Source of the DNA: Dictyobacter aurantiacus | Lineage (GTDB): Bacteria; Chloroflexota; Ktedonobacteria; Ktedonobacterales; Ktedonobacteraceae | Direction of reading: 5' to 3' | DNA: 64,000 nt | Assembly (NCBI RefSeq): GCF_003967515.1 | Contig: NZ_BIFQ01000001.1 | Span: forward strand, 930,001 to 994,000 | In this document: piece after piece, positions 59,936 through 64,000 of the stretch | Layout of the letters: each line of letters starts with the position of its first letter | Numbering within the stretch: the first letter of the stretch is position 1 | Notes under the pieces: model-generated | Seen by the model: only the letters and a program-made list of their open reading frames with translations | What the model was told of the DNA's origin: nothing | The model's database searches: none | Translations under genes and position numbers: made by a program

Positions 59936-62677
59936 ATGCTCCGTAACACTCTTAAAAGAATAGAAACAACGGTCCGCGGAATAGAAAAAATGAGCATTAG
60001 CGGCGATGGGAACGAATACAAATACAAAAGTGATATATCCAGCAACCTGCGTAGGTTGAAAGACCTTCCTCCCTTTGCAAAAAAGGAGATTAAGCAACAA
60101 CTCACCTCTATTCATAAGAATTATGGGAAGGAGTGCCAGGCCATTTATGCTCGTTTTGACAAAGATCTGGCGAAGCTACACGAATCTGGCAAATCGAGTT
60201 CCGACACATCTACGGAAGCCCAAGAATTGGTAACAAAGCGCGATAGGGAACTGGAAGAAGCTACGACAGAGTGGAAGCGTTCATATCATGAGCTTAACGC
60301 TTTAGTGCTCGGTGGGACTCAAGAGATACTAGCAGGGCTTTCATTCAAGATAGCTGACCGTCGCACTAACGATTTCCTTCGCCATAAAGTTGAAAACGCT
60401 GAGCAGAAAAATAAGCAGCTTGAGAATACGTACAAATCATCTCGCGCAGTGTTAGAGGAGAAAGATAGAAGGGCCTGGGAACTCTTTCAAAAAGTGATAC
60501 TAACATTGCGAGATAATGAATCTTTGCATTCAGCATCTCAAGGGGACCATCGAGGGTCCATTGACAGAGACGATGATGGTGGCCATGAAATGGCCCACCG
60601 GAAAATAGCCTTCGGTCTCTACGCGAAAACCCTCTCCTCCGCTCGTGACAGCCGCCCGACGCAGGAGCAAGCCAAACGGGTTGGCAAGGAAACGAGCCGC
60701 GAAATCCGCGTAACGGAAGACTTCCAGCAAACGCTGCGGGATCTCAACGATCACAAACTGTCGCCTGAGGAGCGGAAGGATAGCGTAAACAGATTCATCG
60801 AAAAACACCTGCCATACCATCCGCGCCTCTCCTCTGCCGATGCATCCGCTTCTGAGCCCTCGATCATCGACAAACCCCAGGCTTTATTCGATTTGGCCCG
60901 CGAACAGCCCGGGAAACATACTGCGCAACAGGAAACGGCGCAGGGAACAACCGACCGACCGGGAAATTCAGATCACCCTATGCCGTACAGTGAAGAGGAG
61001 CGGCAAGCTCGTGAAGAGGCGTTCAAGAAGCTTGTGAAAGACTACACCAAAGACTACGCCTCGGAAAAGCATATCCATGCCACCGCCGCGCGTAATTTTA
61101 GCGAACAGGTAGCAGCCACTCTCACGAGATTGGAGGCACTGGAGAACGACCATATACAGAGACCTGATAAGCAGCGTGAGATTGCACAGGCACGCCAGGG
61201 CATATATCACGCGCTGGCTGCTATCCGTCACCTCTCGCCAGAAGTCGGCGCAGAAATTAAAGATATTTATACAAAATTCAAGATTGAGGAGTCTTCACCA
61301 TCCACTCCTAACCAGCCCGTCGACGTCGACCAGCGCTTCGAGCAGGCGTATCAGGCGTTTCAAGAGGGCCGGAAAGAAGCGCCGGTCGCGCAGCTTGATC
61401 TTTCGCACATTGATCTGCCGAACATTGAAAAGCACATTAACGATAAACTCGAGGAAAAGAACCTCAAGTTCAATGATCTTGCCAACCATCCAGAAATCAT
61501 TGAGGAGGTACTGGAAAAACTCGCCCCGCTCGGTGAGATAAAGGAGGGCAGTGAGCAACACGAGGAGAACAGCCAGGAGTACCAGCGCCTCGTCGCGCTT
61601 ATCGAAAAAAAGTACGCTTCACAGCTCCGGGCTGATGAGAACGCCTATAAGCAGGCCAGTGGGGCATTACCCACTGACGGCACCTCGCGCAGCAGCTATA
61701 TGAGCAAACTGTTTGGAGGAACGCAACCTACCAACCACAAAGATAATACCGATGGTCTGAATAAAAATGCGCCGGTCGCCGAAGGCTCCATAATAGACAG
61801 AGAGAGCCTTATGGGCGAGGCAAAAGAAAAATGGGAGCAAACGCTCGCGCAGCGAGAGGCCGAAATCGCCACCATTGACCATTTCTATAAACCCATGACG
61901 CTCGGCCGGGTAAGCACGCAACTAAAGGAGCAGCTTGACCAGCTAAAAGCCGCGGTGCAAGAAAGAGATAAAATTCTGACAAAAATGGGCGGTATTCAGG
62001 CCGAGATGTCAAAATATGAAGCATTTGCAAAGAAATACGGCACGGATCCAAGCGCAACGATCGCGGAACTGGAACAAAAACTAGAGGGGCCCAATGCCAA
62101 ACTCCAGAAAGTGAATGCTAGACTCGACACCGCAAAGCTTAAACAAGCGGAAATAGAAAAAGAGAGGAACAGGTACAGAGAGCTGACCAATCACATCGAG
62201 AAAGAAGTGGATTTGCTCGGCAAGAATATCAGTATTAAACGCCATGAAGGTGCGCCGAAGGAAGAGATAGATTCCATTGAGATGGAATACAATCGTCAAT
62301 ATGACCTGATGCGCGTGAATCAGAACAACTTACGTATCATACAAGATGAGCATAATAAGGCGATATCTGCTGTTTTGGATGTGGAGGGTGAGAAAAATGC
62401 CATACAGGCAGAAGTGGATGCCATAGAAAAGGACCTCACCGTAGCCAGAAAGTTCGCGGATGAGATCGATCACGTCCATGATAATTTTCAATCGGATGCC
62501 AGAAAATACATAGGCAACGAACATGCTCGTTACCTTCACTTCATAGGAATGCGGGACCGAACCCGGCAGCTTGCCTTGATGGCTTTCGCTGTATCCTTTG
62601 GCGGTGGTGCGAATGATATATTACAGCAAATCGCTGTCTCAGGCTACATGCCTCTCATGGGTATGCTGCTCAGATAA
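59936..62677 (+). CDS. Large coiled-coil protein, secretion-cluster member
   Basis: 913 residues with almost continuous charged heptad-like helices (KVENAEQKNKQLENTYKSSR; QLKEQLDQLKAAVQERDKIL; LEQKLEGPNAKLQKVNARLD), interrupted by disordered linkers near 300-370 and 590-640. The last 40 residues are hydrophobic and Gly-rich (ALMAFAVSFGGGANDILQQI then VSGYMPLMGMLLR) and could insert in a membrane or act as an export signal. No enzymatic motif or family recognised. It lies between the HerA-like ATPase and the zinc-ribbon membrane protein in the same direction. A structural rod, tether or transferred substrate are the main options. Confidence 0.72.
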   Translation: MLRNTLKRIETTVRGIEKMSISGDGNEYKYKSDISSNLRRLKDLPPFAKKEIKQQLTSIHKNYGKECQAIYARFDKDLAKLHESGKSSSDTSTEAQELVTKRDRELEEATTEWKRSYHELNALVLGGTQEILAGLSFKIADRRTNDFLRHKVENAEQKNKQLENTYKSSRAVLEEKDRRAWELFQKVILTLRDNESLHSASQGDHRGSIDRDDDGGHEMAHRKIAFGLYAKTLSSARDSRPTQEQAKRVGKETSREIRVTEDFQQTLRDLNDHKLSPEERKDSVNRFIEKHLPYHPRLSSADASASEPSIIDKPQALFDLAREQPGKHTAQQETAQGTTDRPGNSDHPMPYSEEERQAREEAFKKLVKDYTKDYASEKHIHATAARNFSEQVAATLTRLEALENDHIQRPDKQREIAQARQGIYHALAAIRHLSPEVGAEIKDIYTKFKIEESSPSTPNQPVDVDQRFEQAYQAFQEGRKEAPVAQLDLSHIDLPNIEKHINDKLEEKNLKFNDLANHPEIIEEVLEKLAPLGEIKEGSEQHEENSQEYQRLVALIEKKYASQLRADENAYKQASGALPTDGTSRSSYMSKLFGGTQPTNHKDNTDGLNKNAPVAEGSIIDRESLMGEAKEKWEQTLAQREAEIATIDHFYKPMTLGRVSTQLKEQLDQLKAAVQERDKILTKMGGIQAEMSKYEAFAKKYGTDPSATIAELEQKLEGPNAKLQKVNARLDTAKLKQAEIEKERNRYRELTNHIEKEVDLLGKNISIKRHEGAPKEEIDSIEMEYNRQYDLMRVNQNNLRIIQDEHNKAISAVLDVEGEKNAIQAEVDAIEKDLTVARKFADEIDHVHDNFQSDARKYIGNEHARYLHFIGMRDRTRQLALMAFAVSFGGGANDILQQIAVSGYMPLMGMLLR

Positions 62678-62706
62678 CAGGAAATGCTCCGCGGAAAGAG
62701 AGGAAG

Positions 62707-63669
62707 ATGTTTATGCCAGCCATAAAATGCCCGGCCTGCGGCTGTCGCCACCTGCAAGCAGTCGCGGCCTGCCACAACTGCGGTCGCCCTCTTGGGCCTG
62801 CGCCTGCACCGGATCTGTCCGCCAGCCTGTCGGAAACGCCATCCACATCCTCATCTCTGGAGGATGTGGAGCCCTCGAAGTACTCACGCGCCGAGTCCAG
62901 GGGGCTGGCAGTACAGGATGAGGGGCTGCTACCAGCGACGCGAGAGCAACCTGCTAGCCAACCTCGCTCGACGCGAGTGCCGCCGGAGCGCCAGCTTGTC
63001 AGGGTGGGAGAGCAGCGATCAGTGGCCCAGCAGCGCGAGACCGAACTCCAGCCGTATGAGACCACACTCGATGTCACTTTACCTGACCCATTTGCTACCT
63101 CGCGCTCCTGGACGAGCGAAGATGCACTGATGGCGGCTGAAAACGGGAAGCGGGATAAGCTTCCCTGGTACTTTCCCAGAATCCGGCCTGCAATTGCCGG
63201 GGTGGTGATGCATATTGAGTCCAAGGAAGAAATCTTCAATGATCCCGATATTTTTGCCTCGTTGGCGATGTTACTCGTCGAGTTCCTCTGGATTCTGGTC
63301 AATATCCAGCAGGAGCGCGAGAACGATCGTGTGGTTGTCACGACGGTGCGTATTCAGACGTTCGATGGTCAACTCAGGGATGCACGGCTGCGCGGAAACA
63401 TGCGCGGCGCCGATATGGCTCTTGGCGATCAGGTTTTGCTCTGGGGGATCAAACGCCGGGGAGTGCTCCTGGTCCGGCGCGGATTCAATCGCACATCGCA
63501 AGGGGTGATCAGCACCAATGCTGCCGGTCTGCTGCTACCAGTGCTGATCACTGCTGTGGGATTGGCGGTCCTGGTGATCCTTGTGCCATCCTGGTTCCCG
63601 GTCATCACACAGATATTTACAACCTTTTTCAATATGTACACCTTCATCTTCCAGCACCACACACACTAA
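62707..63669 (+). CDS. Zinc-ribbon membrane protein, secretion-cluster member
   Basis: 320 residues; AGAGGAAG is directly before the ATG. An N-terminal double-CxxC zinc ribbon (CPACGCRHLQAVAACHNCG) is followed by ~110 disordered residues, then a folded part (LPWYFPRIRPAIAGVVMHIE, LLVEFLWILVNIQQERENDR, a small beta-barrel-like VVVTTVRIQTFDGQLRDARL ... VLLWGIKRRGVLLVRRG) and a C-terminal membrane segment (LLLPVLITAVGLAVLVILVP). Such layouts occur as membrane adaptors in Chloroflexota. It ends the rightward group before a strong terminator. Confidence 0.75.
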   Translation: MFMPAIKCPACGCRHLQAVAACHNCGRPLGPAPAPDLSASLSETPSTSSSLEDVEPSKYSRAESRGLAVQDEGLLPATREQPASQPRSTRVPPERQLVRVGEQRSVAQQRETELQPYETTLDVTLPDPFATSRSWTSEDALMAAENGKRDKLPWYFPRIRPAIAGVVMHIESKEEIFNDPDIFASLAMLLVEFLWILVNIQQERENDRVVVTTVRIQTFDGQLRDARLRGNMRGADMALGDQVLLWGIKRRGVLLVRRGFNRTSQGVISTNAAGLLLPVLITAVGLAVLVILVPSWFPVITQIFTTFFNMYTFIFQHHTH

Positions 63670-63727
63670 GCGCGACTCTGCCTCCATGCGTTTGGCATAA
63701 GCTTTTGCGCCTTTGATGCACCATTGG

Positions 63728-63786
63728 TTTTTCAGGTGTGGTGCCAGTCGTGTGCGGAGCACACGACTGGCACCACACCTGAAAAA
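63728..63786. terminator. Perfect 28-bp stem, bidirectional terminator
   Basis: Arms of 28 bases (TTTTTCAGGTGTGGTGCC... and exact complement) close a GGA loop, with five T's at one foot and five A's at the other. 59 bases after the stop of the rightward group, so it ends that operon; symmetry would let it stop transcripts from the right as well. Confidence 0.85.
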
Positions 63787-63925
63787 CGGCGAGAGCTACG
63801 TAGGAGCGAGTCACCCGGGGGAGGCAATTTTCCCTATGCCAGGGGAGGCAAACACTTTGTCAGGGACAATTGGGCTGAGAACCGTCCCTCTATCCCTCTG
63901 TTTTCCTTTTATTGCTTGTGGTAGG

Positions 63926-63962
63926 CTTTTCTTGATGAATCTGTGCAGATTCTCAAGAAAAG
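63926..63962. repeat. Second hairpin near the right edge
   Basis: CTTTTCTTGA/TCAAGAAAAG outer arms enclose GAATCTG/CAGATTC inner arms, together about 17 pairs in 37 bases. No gene is visible between it and the window end; it may be a terminator or part of an element cut off by the edge. Confidence 0.5.
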
Positions 63963-64000
63963 TAGAGAGGTGGCTCGTTTTTTGTTATGGCTGCTCAAAA

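Overview
The window looks like a chromosomal piece of a Ktedonobacteria-type member of the Chloroflexota (multicellular, spore-forming, monoderm soil bacteria). This is inferred from gene content, not from a marker gene: an XRE-type NB-ARC ATPase, a helix-turn-helix/citrate synthase fusion, a kinase joined to an outer sensor domain, secreted proteins aimed at carbohydrate and fungal walls, and a heavy load of IS256, ISL3, IS5, IS4 and IS3 elements plus a group II intron. No rRNA, tRNA or CRISPR was seen.

Left part (1-14.4 kb). A PAS histidine kinase and a stand-alone receiver (480-2376, +) are followed by a minus-strand run of small-molecule enzymes (3.1-12.6 kb): an NTF2-like protein, an SDR lacking the catalytic tyrosine, a DJ-1/PfpI protein, an amidohydrolase, two alpha/beta hydrolases, an SMP-30-like propeller and three carboxymuconolactone decarboxylase-like proteins. 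They resemble a detoxification or aromatic-compound set, but no substrate can be read from sequence. A frameshifted GlxA-like pseudogene (11.4-11.75 kb) shares its 5' region with a fragment in front of the histidine kinase. A citrate synthase with an N-terminal HTH is divergent at 12.7 kb.

Middle part (14.4-37.5 kb). This is a mobile-element graveyard with intact islands. An IS5 element sits in an IS4-like transposase with a clean CTAG duplication. A sugar-use locus (PfkB kinase, zinc alcohol dehydrogenase, remnant of an ABC permease, LacI regulator with matching operators) has lost most of its transporter. An NB-ARC regulator and a secreted thaumatin-like protein follow. An ISL3 element is nested in an IS256 element, and another IS256 element is split by a 3.1-kb group II intron whose removal restores the transposase frame.

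Right part (37.5-64 kb). This is the most interesting region. Two divergent gene groups start around 54.8-55.3 kb. Leftward: VirB6/TrbL-like membrane protein, CHAP/transglycosylase-like protein, VirB2-like pilin, PrgI/VirB3-like protein, VirB4 ATPase, a membrane protein with a charged tail, a GH18 chitinase-like protein, a LamG/GtaA-like glutaminase and a degenerate receptor kinase. Rightward: a hydrophilic protein, a large HerA/VirD4-like ATPase with a zinc cluster and an Asp tail, a 913-residue coiled-coil protein and a zinc-ribbon membrane protein. No relaxase is present. Together with the membrane-anchored CBM56-like protein at 37.6 kb and the thaumatin at 24.8 kb, the layout suggests a monoderm type IV secretion-like machine genetically tied to enzymes acting on beta-glucan and chitin. 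That functional link is inference.
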